Shown: one piece after another, positions 29,601-36,918 of the stretch
Position numbering within the stretch: the stretch's first letter is position 1
How the letters are laid out: the number at the start of each line of letters is the position of its first letter
Source of the DNA: DYRB01 sp963845265
GTDB taxonomy: Bacteria; Pseudomonadota; Gammaproteobacteria; Chromatiales; Chromatiaceae
Direction of reading: 5' to 3'
Assembly: GCA_963845265.1 (NCBI GenBank)
Contig: CAWJRN010000017.1
Location: 32,547-96,546 of the forward strand
DNA: 64,000 nucleotides
Position numbers and translations under genes: made by a program
Notes under the pieces: generated by a model
What the model was told of the DNA's origin: nothing
The model's input: the letters and a program-made list of their open reading frames with translations, nothing else
Database searches by the model: none

Positions 29601-30007
29601 GTAGAGAGGTTGGTCAGGGACAGGCCGCGGACCTCCAGCCCAGCGGACCCATCCGCGACTAGGGGCAGGGTGACGCTCAACCGCGCCTGGATCCCCGCAT
29701 CCTCCCGCTCGATGACGAAGGCCTCGCCCTCCAGGCCCACCTCGTAGCGCTCCGCCCGGCTACGGGTAGGCTGATAACCCAGGGACCAGAAGCGCCCGCC
29801 GTCCAGGTCGCGCAGATAGATGAAGGTCCCCAGGTCGTCCTCCACTGGGTCCGGCCGCCAGCGGTTCAGGGCCAGGCCATTGAGGCTCGACAGGCCTGCC
29901 CCGGTGTCCGAGATCAGCACCTCGTAGCCGCCCTGGGTCAGGCGATGCACCCGGGCGGGCGGGGCGGTGGGATCGGCAAGGCGGTCGGTCAGGTGGTCCA
30001 GGGGCAT
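26612..30007 (-). CDS. GH94-family glycoside phosphorylase (cellobiose/cyclic glucan phosphorylase-like)
   Basis: A 1,131-residue protein of the GH94 (former GT36) family. The ATG at 30007 (MPLDHLTDRLAD) follows GAGG. The N-terminal beta-sandwich (TQGGYEVLISDTGAGLSSLN, FWSLGYQPT) is followed by a second sandwich copy (NGYGGFTLDGREYVVRLP, ANERCGVLASETGAGNTW) and an alpha/alpha barrel. GDWNDGMNRVG at about residues 805-815 is the catalytic loop with the general-acid Asp. Such enzymes phosphorolyse beta-glucosides. The doubled N-terminal part resembles the C-terminal region of cyclic beta-1,2-glucan synthase, but the glycosyltransferase half is absent. Specificity cannot be read from sequence. 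It stands alone upstream of aas. Confidence 0.85.
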   Translation of the reverse strand: MPLDHLTDRLADPTAPPARVHRLTQGGYEVLISDTGAGLSSLNGLALNRWRPDPVEDDLGTFIYLRDLDGGRFWSLGYQPTRSRAERYEVGLEGEAFVIEREDAGIQARLSVTLPLVADGSAGLEVRGLSLTNLSTAERRIEVTSYLEAVLFHAGADAAHPAFAKLFVQTERAADHEALLARRRPRAEYEAWPWLVHALVGAQASEWETDRMRFLGRGRTPARPAALICADPLSGSVGNTLDPCLVLRTVLHLGPGGTAELSFLTGAAMTRAGALALVDEARALNPVAPRRPAPGGVVGVPRAPSGDAPPGDCRAGLQLCNGYGGFTLDGREYVVRLPWQGQALRRPPLPWTNVIANERCGVLASETGAGNTWARNSQANRLTPWQNDPVSDPHCEAFYIRDEATQAAWSPLPGPMPAHAAYECRHGLGYSVYTCEHAGLATAATLFVPREDPLRILSLRLTHRGAQPRTLSLFSYQRLVLGSQTVSPSPVVTAHDPTLDLLTATNSQAGDFAGGVAFACIVIDGAEAEACGFTCDRAAFLGRHGDPSNPLGVQPQVHLNGASGAGLEPCFAQSVQVTLAPGQTLSCAFLLGEGMDAAEIQALVGRYRAPGAVAAALDGAKAFWSGLVSGIQVQTPSPAIDLMVNAWLPYQNLGCRIWARSAFYQSGGAFGFRDQLQDAAALVYLRPDLTRAQLLVHAAHQFAEGDVLHWWHPAPMEKGLRTRFADDLLWLPFVAAHYIRVTGDHAVLAEQAPFLKAPPLTRGEDENYLTPEPSGESADLYEHCCRALDHSLTRGEHGLPLMGTGDWNDGMNRVGRRGRGESVWMGFFLYRILGDFLPLMQGRDDKDRAGRYATYRQGLAVALEEAGWDGAWYRRAYYDDGTPLGCDTDAECRIDALAQSWSVLSGAVPRARAEQAMDALEAQLLDEPAGILRLLTPPFVDTPQDPGYIKGYVAGVRENGGQYTHAACWAVQALAGLGRQGRAARLLEMLSPVSHATHPDRLQTYKLEPYAVAADIYGEAPHVGRGGWSWYTGSAGWMYRAAIESILGLGVVDGRTLEIRPCIPAEWPGYALDYRLPDGVTRVHIRVDSPQTGSHVVAASLDGRPVEVMDGMARVTLPEGGGDYQIEVVLG

Positions 30008-30279
30008 GGCGGGCCTCGCGTGGGTGGGGCAGTGTGGTTGCCGGGCGTTGTGGGCGAAGAGTGTAAGCCCCACGGGACCGGGGGTGGAATGTCAACCTAG
30101 GGGTCCCTGACGAGGGTCCGACCGGCAAAGCCCGTTGTCGGACAATGTCAGCCAGCCCGGCATACGAAGCCGCCTATCGGCAGCTGGTCGACAGAAGATC
30201 GACGCTCCGGCGACCCTGGATACCTGCGCGGCGGTTAAACTTGGTCACCATTGCACCATCGTCACAGGGTCACCAACCT

Positions 30280-31620
30280 ATGCCTTCTACGCCTACCCCC
30301 AACCCCAAGCAGGGTCGTGCCGAGTCCGCCGGCCTGTTCGGCGGTGCGGCCCTGTTGGTCGTCGCAGGTGCCGTACTGGCATGGCAATTCGTGCAGCCGG
30401 CCCCGCCCAGCCGCATCACCATCGCCGCGGGCGGCGAGAGCGGCGCCTATTACCGCTACGCCCAGCAGTACCGGACCATCCTGGCGCGTAGTGGGATCAC
30501 CCTGGACGTCCTGGTCACCAACGGCTCGGTGGAAAACCTGGCCCTGTTGGCGGGTGAGGCTGGAGCGGCGGATGTCGCCCTGATTCAGGGCGGTGTCGCC
30601 GACGAAACCCAACGCGAGCGGCTCAGCGGCCTGGGCAGCCTGTTCTACGAACCGGTCTGGCTACTGGGTCCCAAGGGCCGTCCAGAGGTGCCGCTCAACG
30701 CCCGCGCCGGCCAACGGATCGGCATCGGGCCGGAAGAGAGTGGCACCCGCTTTGTCGCCCTGAAGATGCTCGCCGACAACGGCATCGGCCCGGACAATGC
30801 CTCGCTGGACGGCGAGACCATGGACCAGGCCGCCGCCCGGCTCTTAGCCGGCGATCTGGACCTGCTGTTCGCCATCGGCGCCGCCGACTCCCCCCTACTC
30901 AAAGACCTGGCGCTGAACGGCAAGGTACAGGTGCTCGACCTGCCGCGGGCCGCGGCCTATGCCCGTCGCGACCCGACCCTGACGGAGCTCACCCTGCCCG
31001 AGGGCACCCTGAACCTTGCCCGCAACATCCCCGAGCGCGACATCCGCCTGGTCGCCGCCACCGCCAATCTGGTGGCCCGGCCCGACCTGCACCCGGCCCT
31101 GATCGGGCTGCTGTTGCGCGCAGCCGCGGAGGTTCACGGTAAGGGCGGCCCCTTCGCCAAACCCGACACCTTTCCGTCGCCCTTGCAGACCGACTTCCCC
31201 CTTGCCCCGGATGCTGCGCGCTACTACAAGAACGGACCGCCCTTCCTGCAACGTTACCTCCCCTTCTGGGCGGCCAATCTGATCGACCGGCTCAAGGTCA
31301 TGCTGCTGCCCCTGATCGGGCTCCTGATCCCGCTGGTGAAGGTCATGCCCCCGGTCTACCGTTGGCGCATTCGCAGTCGCATCGTGCGTTGGTATCGGGA
31401 GTTGCAGCGTATCGACCTGGAGTTGGAGCTGTCGTCGGGCGACCCACAGGCCCTGCAATCCCTGGCCAAGCGCCTGGCCGAGATGGAATCCGAGGCCGCC
31501 CGGGTCGAGGTCCCGCTCTCCTACACCGACCAGCTCTACAACCTGCGGCTGCACATGCGCCTGATCGCCGAAAAGCTGGAGCGCCTGGCGGCCGGCGCCG
31601 ATGGTGCAGTGGAAGCGTGA
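30280..31620 (+). CDS. TAXI-family solute-binding protein with membrane anchors
   Basis: A 446-residue protein. An N-terminal signal anchor (about residues 18-38) precedes a TAXI/TRAP-type periplasmic binding domain: ITIAAGGESGAYYRYAQQY, VLVTNGSVENLALLAG, DVALIQGGVAD and IGIGPEESGTRFVALKML. Unlike soluble TAXI proteins, it has a second hydrophobic segment near residue 330 (VMLLPLIGLLIPLVKVMPPVY) followed by a basic helical cytoplasmic tail. No TRAP permease (DctQM) gene is adjacent. It may sense or present a ligand to another membrane partner; the ligand is unknown. The gap after it (31621-31844) shows nothing recognisable. Confidence 0.82.
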   Translation: MPSTPTPNPKQGRAESAGLFGGAALLVVAGAVLAWQFVQPAPPSRITIAAGGESGAYYRYAQQYRTILARSGITLDVLVTNGSVENLALLAGEAGAADVALIQGGVADETQRERLSGLGSLFYEPVWLLGPKGRPEVPLNARAGQRIGIGPEESGTRFVALKMLADNGIGPDNASLDGETMDQAAARLLAGDLDLLFAIGAADSPLLKDLALNGKVQVLDLPRAAAYARRDPTLTELTLPEGTLNLARNIPERDIRLVAATANLVARPDLHPALIGLLLRAAAEVHGKGGPFAKPDTFPSPLQTDFPLAPDAARYYKNGPPFLQRYLPFWAANLIDRLKVMLLPLIGLLIPLVKVMPPVYRWRIRSRIVRWYRELQRIDLELELSSGDPQALQSLAKRLAEMESEAARVEVPLSYTDQLYNLRLHMRLIAEKLERLAAGADGAVEA

Positions 31621-31844
31621 GATCCAGGAACCGGCCGCGACGCTGTTTGGCAAGTAGCGCGGACCGAAGCAGGGGGATGGATCGGGCGAGCCCAAGCGGC
31701 TGCGCGGAGAGATCGAATGGGACTGTACCTTGGGAAACCCGCCCAAACCGATAGGGCCCGCTACGCACAGGGTTGCAAAGCCACGCCACCTCGGAGAAAG
31801 TGCCGGGCGAATCCCCTGACAGCTCCCAGCAACACAGATAACCC

Positions 31845-32702
31845 ATGTCGTCACAGCCACACCCGCTCCCGCCCGGCACCCCGATCCTTTGGCAAACTCC
31901 CGAGGACCTGCCCTACCGGGATGTCCTCTACCAACAGGCCGAGGGCATCGCCAAGCTGACCATCAACCGCCCGGAGGTGCGCAACGCCTTCCGCCCGGAG
32001 ACGGTCCGCGAACTGATCGATGCCTTCCACCGCGCCCACATGGACCCGACCATTGGGGTCATTATCCTCACCGGGGCCGGGGACTTGGCCTTCTGCTCAG
32101 GGGGCGACCAGCGCATCCGCGGCGAGGAGGGCTATCGGGACAGCGCCGGGGTGCAGCACCTGAACGTGCTGGAACTACAGCGCCAGATCCGCACCCTGCC
32201 CAAGCCCGTGGTGGCCATGGTGGCGGGCTACGCCATCGGCGGCGGCCATGTCCTGCATCTGGTTTGCGACCTGAGCATCGCCGCGGACAACGCCCGCTTC
32301 GGCCAGACGGGGCCCAGGGTCGGAAGCTTCGATGCAGGGCTGGGTGCCGGGCTGCTGGCCCGCACCATCGGACTCAAGCGCGCCAAGGAGGTCTGGTTTC
32401 TGTGCCGTCAGTACGATGCGGCCCAGGCCCTGGCTTGGGGCCTTGTCAATGCCGTCGTGCCGCTCGCAGAGCTGGAGGCGACGACGGTGGATTGGTGCCG
32501 AGACATGCTGCGCCTGTCCCCCACGGCACTACGCTGCCTCAAGGCCGCTTTCAACGCCGATACCGACGGCCTGGCCGGCATCCAGGAGCTGGCGGGCAAC
32601 GCCACCGCCCTCTTCTACACCACCGACGAGGCCCAGGAGGGGCGCGACGCCTTCCTGGAGCGCCGCCCGCCGGACTTCGGCAAGTTCCCGCGGAGGCCCT
32701 AG
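31845..32702 (+). CDS. menB: 1,4-dihydroxy-2-naphthoyl-CoA synthase
   Basis: MenB closes the second ring of the menaquinone head group, turning o-succinylbenzoyl-CoA into DHNA-CoA. The 285-residue crotonase-fold protein has NRPEVRNAFRPETVREL, the oxyanion loop GAGDLAFCSGGDQRIRG, GYAIGGGHVLHLVCDLSIA, the MenB-specific QTGPRVGSFDAG, and the closing RRPPDFGKFPRRP. It is the first gene of a four-gene cluster: the menA start follows 13 bases after its stop. Confidence 0.95.
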   Translation: MSSQPHPLPPGTPILWQTPEDLPYRDVLYQQAEGIAKLTINRPEVRNAFRPETVRELIDAFHRAHMDPTIGVIILTGAGDLAFCSGGDQRIRGEEGYRDSAGVQHLNVLELQRQIRTLPKPVVAMVAGYAIGGGHVLHLVCDLSIAADNARFGQTGPRVGSFDAGLGAGLLARTIGLKRAKEVWFLCRQYDAAQALAWGLVNAVVPLAELEATTVDWCRDMLRLSPTALRCLKAAFNADTDGLAGIQELAGNATALFYTTDEAQEGRDAFLERRPPDFGKFPRRP

Positions 32703-32715
32703 ATGGGAGCTTGCC

Positions 32716-33603
32716 ATGTCCAGACCTGGTGAATGCATTGTCCACTGGGTCGCCGCGACCAGGCCCAAGACCCTTTTACTGGCAACCTCGCCAGTGATCG
32801 CCGGGGTAGCCCTGGCGGCGGCTCAGACCGGCAAGCTGGCCCCCTTCACCGCGCTTCTGACCCTGCTGGCGAGCGTCGCCATTCAGGCCGGGACCAACCT
32901 GCACAACGACGCGGCCGACTTCGAGCGCGGCACCGACACCCAGGACCGGCTCGGCCCGCCCCGGGCCACGGCCCAGGGTTGGTTCACCCCGGCCGAGGTG
33001 AAGCGGGCGGCCTACCTGACCTTCGGGCTCGCCTTCGCCATCGGGGTCCTGTTGACCCTGCGGGGGGGTTGGCCCATCGTCGCCCTCGGGCTGGCCTCCC
33101 TGGCGGCGGGCTATGCCTATACGGGGGGGCCAAGGCCCATCGCCTACGGGCCCTTCGGCGAGGTCTTTGTGCTCGCCTTCTTCGGGGTGGCGGCGGTCTG
33201 GGGCAGTCACTATCTGCAAACCCTGACCGCCGGGCCGGACGCCTGGCTCCTGGGCCTGGCCCTTGGGCTTCCCGCCGCGGCCGTGCTCCTGCTCAACAAC
33301 TACCGGGACCTGGAGACGGATCGCGCCGCCGGGCGCCGCACCCTGGCCCAGGTCTTAGGGCCCGACGGGGCTCGCTGGGTCTACGCCGGCCTGCTGCTGG
33401 GGCCCTTCCCGATCCTACTCGCCGCCGGGCTCCCCGGTCGCCCCTGGCTCGCCCTTGCCGCCCTACCCCTCGCCCTGACCCTGATCCAACGTCTACGCAT
33501 GGGGGCTGGCGGCAGGGCGCTGAACCCCCTACTGGGGGCCACCGGGGTCTATCAGGCGGCCCTGGCGATCCTGCTCGGCCTGGGGTTGGTCCTACCCGCC
33601 TGA
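32716..33603 (+). CDS. menA: 1,4-dihydroxy-2-naphthoate polyprenyltransferase
   Basis: An integral-membrane UbiA-family prenyltransferase of 295 residues that attaches the isoprenoid tail to DHNA. The start at 32716 has GGGAG six bases upstream. The allylic diphosphate-binding motif is NLHNDAADFERGTD; the second Asp-rich motif is NNYRDLETDRAAGRRTL. About eight to nine hydrophobic helices cover the chain. The substrate call rests on both the MenA-like sequence (RPKTLLLATSPVIAG) and its place between menB and menC. Confidence 0.93.
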   Translation: MSRPGECIVHWVAATRPKTLLLATSPVIAGVALAAAQTGKLAPFTALLTLLASVAIQAGTNLHNDAADFERGTDTQDRLGPPRATAQGWFTPAEVKRAAYLTFGLAFAIGVLLTLRGGWPIVALGLASLAAGYAYTGGPRPIAYGPFGEVFVLAFFGVAAVWGSHYLQTLTAGPDAWLLGLALGLPAAAVLLLNNYRDLETDRAAGRRTLAQVLGPDGARWVYAGLLLGPFPILLAAGLPGRPWLALAALPLALTLIQRLRMGAGGRALNPLLGATGVYQAALAILLGLGLVLPA

Positions 33604-33626
33604 GCCGACCGGCTCGACCATTCGCT

Positions 33627-34685
33627 GTGATCGCCACCATCGCCCTAGCCCCTTACCGGCTGCCCCTAAACGTCCCCTGGCGAAGCGCCCGGGGCACGGT
33701 GACGGAGCGCCGCGGCTGGCTGGTGCGTTGCGAGGTGGACGGCCAGATGGGGTACGGTGACTGCGCGCCCCTGCCCGGCGCCGGGACCGAGACCGAAGCC
33801 GCCGCATGGGCCTGGCTGCGTGCCTGGCGGGACCGCTCCCTGGGCTGGCCCCTGGAGACGGCCCTGGAAGCACTGTCGACGGAGCATGCCTGGGCCCCGG
33901 CAGCCCAGTACGCCGCGGAGTGCGCCCTCGCCGACCTCGCTGCCCAAAGCGCCGGTATGCCGCTGGCCCGCTGGCTGGCCCCCGCGACGGCTCCCGCGCA
34001 ATCGGTCCCGGTCAACGCAGTACTCGGGAATTTGGCCGGGCTGAGACCGGAGGATTTGGCCACCAGCGCAGCCAAGGGCTATCGGGTCTTCAAGATCAAG
34101 GTCGGGGTCTATGACCTGGACTGGGAGTTGCGTCAGCTAACCGACCTGGCCAAGGCCCTTCCCCCCGACGGGCGGTTCCGACTCGATGCCAACGGGGCCT
34201 GGACCCAGGAACAGGCCCGCCACACCCTGGCGACCCTAGCCTCCCTGCCCATCGAGGCCCTGGAGGAACCGCTCAGGCATCCGACCGCCCACAGTCTGAA
34301 AGCGCTCCAGGCCCAGGTTGGTTTTCCGCTGGCGCTGGACGAATCCCTAACCCGGCCAGGCGCCTGGCCGGACCTCACCACCATCCCGGTGCGCCGACTG
34401 GTGCTCAAGCCCGCGGCCCTAGGCGGCCTGCGCCGCACCCTAGCCCTGGCCAGAGCGGCCCAGGCGATGGGGCTGGAGGTCGTCGTCACCAGCCTGATCG
34501 AGTCCGCCGCCGGGGTCTGGCCGACCCTGCATTTGGCCGCCGTCATCGCCAGCTCCATCCCCCAGGGCCTGGCCACCGCGGACTGGTTGGCGCAGGACCT
34601 GGGCGAGGCGCCCAGGCCCAGGGACGGCCGGATCCAGCTCCCCAGTTGCCAGGGATCGGGGTTCCGTCCCTGGGCCTCCCCCTGA
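33627..34685 (+). CDS. menC: o-Succinylbenzoate synthase (enolase superfamily)
   Basis: A 352-residue enolase-superfamily enzyme read from GTG 33627, 23 bases after menA. Catalytic landmarks are FKIKVG (general base Lys), RLDANGAW and EEPL and LALDES (metal-binding Asp/Glu/Asp), and VLKPAALGG (second Lys). These motifs are shared with dipeptide epimerases and muconate enzymes. The menaquinone cluster makes OSB synthase the best assignment. It would dehydrate SHCHC to o-succinylbenzoate, upstream of MenE and MenB. MenD, MenF, MenH and MenE are not in the window. Confidence 0.88.
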   Translation: MIATIALAPYRLPLNVPWRSARGTVTERRGWLVRCEVDGQMGYGDCAPLPGAGTETEAAAWAWLRAWRDRSLGWPLETALEALSTEHAWAPAAQYAAECALADLAAQSAGMPLARWLAPATAPAQSVPVNAVLGNLAGLRPEDLATSAAKGYRVFKIKVGVYDLDWELRQLTDLAKALPPDGRFRLDANGAWTQEQARHTLATLASLPIEALEEPLRHPTAHSLKALQAQVGFPLALDESLTRPGAWPDLTTIPVRRLVLKPAALGGLRRTLALARAAQAMGLEVVVTSLIESAAGVWPTLHLAAVIASSIPQGLATADWLAQDLGEAPRPRDGRIQLPSCQGSGFRPWASP

Positions 34686-34704
34686 CCAAACACCGAGGTC
34701 CAGC

Positions 34705-35187
34705 ATGAGCCACGACTTCACCGTCCGCCTGCACGACGCCGACGCCGCTGGGGTGCTGTTTTTCGCCCACCTTTTCCGCCACGCCCACGACGCCTACGAG
34801 GATTTCATGGCCGGCCTCGGCCAGCCATTGGATGGGTTGGTGCGGGCCGGCTGCCGCCTGCCTCTGGTCCATGCCGAGGCAGACTATGTGCGGCCCATAC
34901 AGCACGGCGAGACGATCCGGGTGACCGTCGTCCTCGCCGCACTGGGGGAGACCAGCTTTACCCTGGACTATCGGTTTGAGGATGGATCAGGGGCCCTGCG
35001 GGCGCGGGCCCGCACCGTACATGTGCACCTGGCGGACCGGGGGGATGGGGACAGGTCGGTAGCGCCCTTGCCGGAGGGTTTGCGGGTGGCCCTGGACGCT
35101 ACCCCCTTGTGCCCTCCTGACGAGGGTGCAACGACCGCAAGACTTAGTACAACCGCGCCTAAATGGACTGAACAACCGGATGGATAA
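34705..35187 (+). CDS. 4HBT-fold thioesterase, probable DHNA-CoA hydrolase
   Basis: A 160-residue hot-dog-fold thioesterase. HDADAAGVLFFAHLFRHAHDAYEDF carries the catalytic Asp of the 4-hydroxybenzoyl-CoA thioesterase family, and ADYVRPIQHGETIRV is the second conserved strand. Starting 19 bases after menC, it most likely releases 1,4-dihydroxy-2-naphthoate from its CoA ester, the step between MenB and MenA. The similarity is to the cyanobacterial/plant-type DHNA-CoA thioesterase group; the specificity is inferred from context. The last 30 residues are polar and probably disordered. Confidence 0.8.
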   Translation: MSHDFTVRLHDADAAGVLFFAHLFRHAHDAYEDFMAGLGQPLDGLVRAGCRLPLVHAEADYVRPIQHGETIRVTVVLAALGETSFTLDYRFEDGSGALRARARTVHVHLADRGDGDRSVAPLPEGLRVALDATPLCPPDEGATTARLSTTAPKWTEQPDG

Positions 35188-35252
35188 GGCGCGTGGCACG
35201 GGGCCAGGAGTTTGCTGAGCGCCCCATCCGTCCGCGCCGCATCCACCGGCGC

Positions 35253-35317
35253 GCCTTCGATGGATGCGCTGCGCTTATCCACCCTACCGTTGTTGGACGG
35301 ACTTGCGCGCGACGGTA
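35253..35317 (-). repeat. About 65-bp dispersed repeat, copy B
   Basis: The reverse-strand match to 7740-7806 ends exactly at the desaturase stop codon. It shares the blocks CGTCGCGCGCAAG, AACAACGGTAG and TAAGCGCAGCGCATCCA. A further partial GCATCCACCGGCGCGCC lies just outside it (35240-35256). Confidence 0.8.
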
Positions 35318-36508
35318 TTAGTGAGCGCTACCGCCAGACTGTAGCGAGTAGCCGCGCAGATTGCGGGCGAAGGTCTGGAGGGCCTGAATGCCAGTAGCCT
35401 CGGCCTGCTGACACCAGTCTTGAAGGGACTTGAGCAGGGCCTCCTGGCTGGGGGCGGTGCGCTCCCAGATTTCGCGCAGACGCTCGCGGTACTGATAGAC
35501 CGTGGCCAACTGCTGGCTCTGGGCCAGCAACTGCTCCAACTTTGCCCGAGCCCCGGCGTCGACACGCGCACCCTCCAGAACCAACAAGCGAGTTGCTCGC
35601 CGTGCCACGCGGCGGCAGTGCGCCTGGCTGCGGCAGAGTTCCGCGCGGGTCACAGGCTCCATGACCTCCCGGGCGTAACGGGCAAAGACGTGCATGCGCC
35701 CAACGATAACGGCCTTGAGGGTCTCCATGTCGATGGCAGACTTGCCCGGGATGATGTGCGGCTCTGGGGCGACCTTCTTCACCTTGGCCAAGCCGAGCAG
35801 GGCTAGGGTGCGAATGTAGAACCAACCGATGTCGAATTCCCACCACTTGGAGGACAGCCGCGCCGAGCTTGGGAAGGCATGGTGGTTGTTGTGCAGCTCC
35901 TCGCCGCCGATGAGGATGCCCCAGGGGACGATGTTGGTGGAGGCGTCCCGTGACTCGTAATTGCGATAGCCGAACCAGTGGCCGACGCCGTTGATGACGC
36001 CCGCAGCCCAAACTGGGATCCAGAGCATCTGAACGGCCCAAATGGTAATGCCATAGACCCCAAACAGCAGCAGGTCCAGGACCAACATCAGCCCCAAACC
36101 TTGCCATTGATAACGGCTGTAGATATTGCGCTCGACCCAGTCGTCCGGGGTGCCACGGCCATAATGGTCCAGCATGGCAGTATCTTTGGTCGCCGCGCGG
36201 TAGAGCTCGGCGCCCTCTCCCAAGACCTTGCCGAGTCCGAGTACCTTAGGACTATGGGGGTCGTCCGGGGTCTCGCACTTGGCGTGGTGCTTGCGATGGA
36301 TGGCCACCCACTCCTTGGTCACCATGCTGGTGGTGAGCCACAGCCAGAAGCGGAAGAAATGGCTCACCCAGGGATGTAGGTCAAGGGCCCGGTGGGCCTG
36401 GGCGCGATGCAGGAAGACGGTGACCGCGATGATGGTGATGTGGGTCAGAATAAGTGCAGCGGCGACGGCCTGCCAGGGGCCGACATCCAAGATGCCGTAT
36501 GGGGTCAT
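35318..36508 (-). CDS. Acyl-lipid/acyl-CoA fatty acid desaturase
   Basis: A 396-residue integral-membrane di-iron desaturase. The three histidine boxes are HRAQAHR, HRKHHAKC and HNNHHAFP, with hydrophobic helices before and between them. It starts at ATG 36508 with GAGAGGAA upstream. After about residue 260 the chain continues as a long helical, charged tail (TRAELCRSQAHCRRVARRAT, VYQYRERLREIWERTAPSQ) of unknown role, making it longer than a minimal delta-9 desaturase. It would introduce a double bond into membrane fatty acids using oxygen. It stands alone between the men operon and the sat terminator region. Confidence 0.9.
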   Translation of the reverse strand: MTPYGILDVGPWQAVAAALILTHITIIAVTVFLHRAQAHRALDLHPWVSHFFRFWLWLTTSMVTKEWVAIHRKHHAKCETPDDPHSPKVLGLGKVLGEGAELYRAATKDTAMLDHYGRGTPDDWVERNIYSRYQWQGLGLMLVLDLLLFGVYGITIWAVQMLWIPVWAAGVINGVGHWFGYRNYESRDASTNIVPWGILIGGEELHNNHHAFPSSARLSSKWWEFDIGWFYIRTLALLGLAKVKKVAPEPHIIPGKSAIDMETLKAVIVGRMHVFARYAREVMEPVTRAELCRSQAHCRRVARRATRLLVLEGARVDAGARAKLEQLLAQSQQLATVYQYRERLREIWERTAPSQEALLKSLQDWCQQAEATGIQALQTFARNLRGYSLQSGGSAH

Positions 36509-36690
36509 CGGGTTCCTCTCGTGGTTGGATCTTGGTGGGTCATAGGCCGGGAATTAGGGCCAGACGGGGCGGACGCGGTGGATCTGTTTCGGATTCTCGT
36601 GCCCGCGCCGGCCAGACAGTCTAGCGAAAAAACCCTCGTGTCGCCATAGGTATTCCGTCGGACCAAGACGCCAGGTCGCGGCCATGGCCT

Positions 36691-36790
36691 CCAGGGATGG
36701 GGGACATATCGGGACGGCAGGAGCATTTCCCGACTTGGCCCCAGGGATGGGGGACATGTCGGGGCAGCAGGAACGTTCCCCGATTAGGCG
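36691..36790 (+). repeat. Two tandem copies of a 50-bp repeat unit
   Basis: Units 36691-36740 and 36741-36790 are 50 bases each. Both open CCAGGGATGGGGGACAT, continue with a short hairpin (CGGG...CCCG, clear in the second unit as TCGGGG...CCCCGA) and end in TTGG or TAGG. A third copy in reverse orientation is inside the IS91-like pseudogene at 60720-60769. The rest of the 36509-36848 gap has no gene. Confidence 0.85.
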
Positions 36791-36848
36791 ACGCTCCGAC
36801 GGGCGGACGACGGATCAGACCGGCGCAGGTATGCAGACATCGGGGCAA

Positions 36849-36882
36849 CAAAAAGGCCCGGTCCCCTTCGGGACCGGGCCTT
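36849..36882 (-). terminator. Rho-independent terminator of sat
   Basis: AAGGCCCGGTCCC and GGGACCGGGCCTT form a 13-bp perfect stem with a short loop. Read on the minus strand it is followed by a T run, 37 bases past the sat stop codon. Confidence 0.9.
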
Positions 36883-36918
36883 GGTCACGGCTAGTCGGCG
36901 ACCGCGCCGAAGGTGCGC

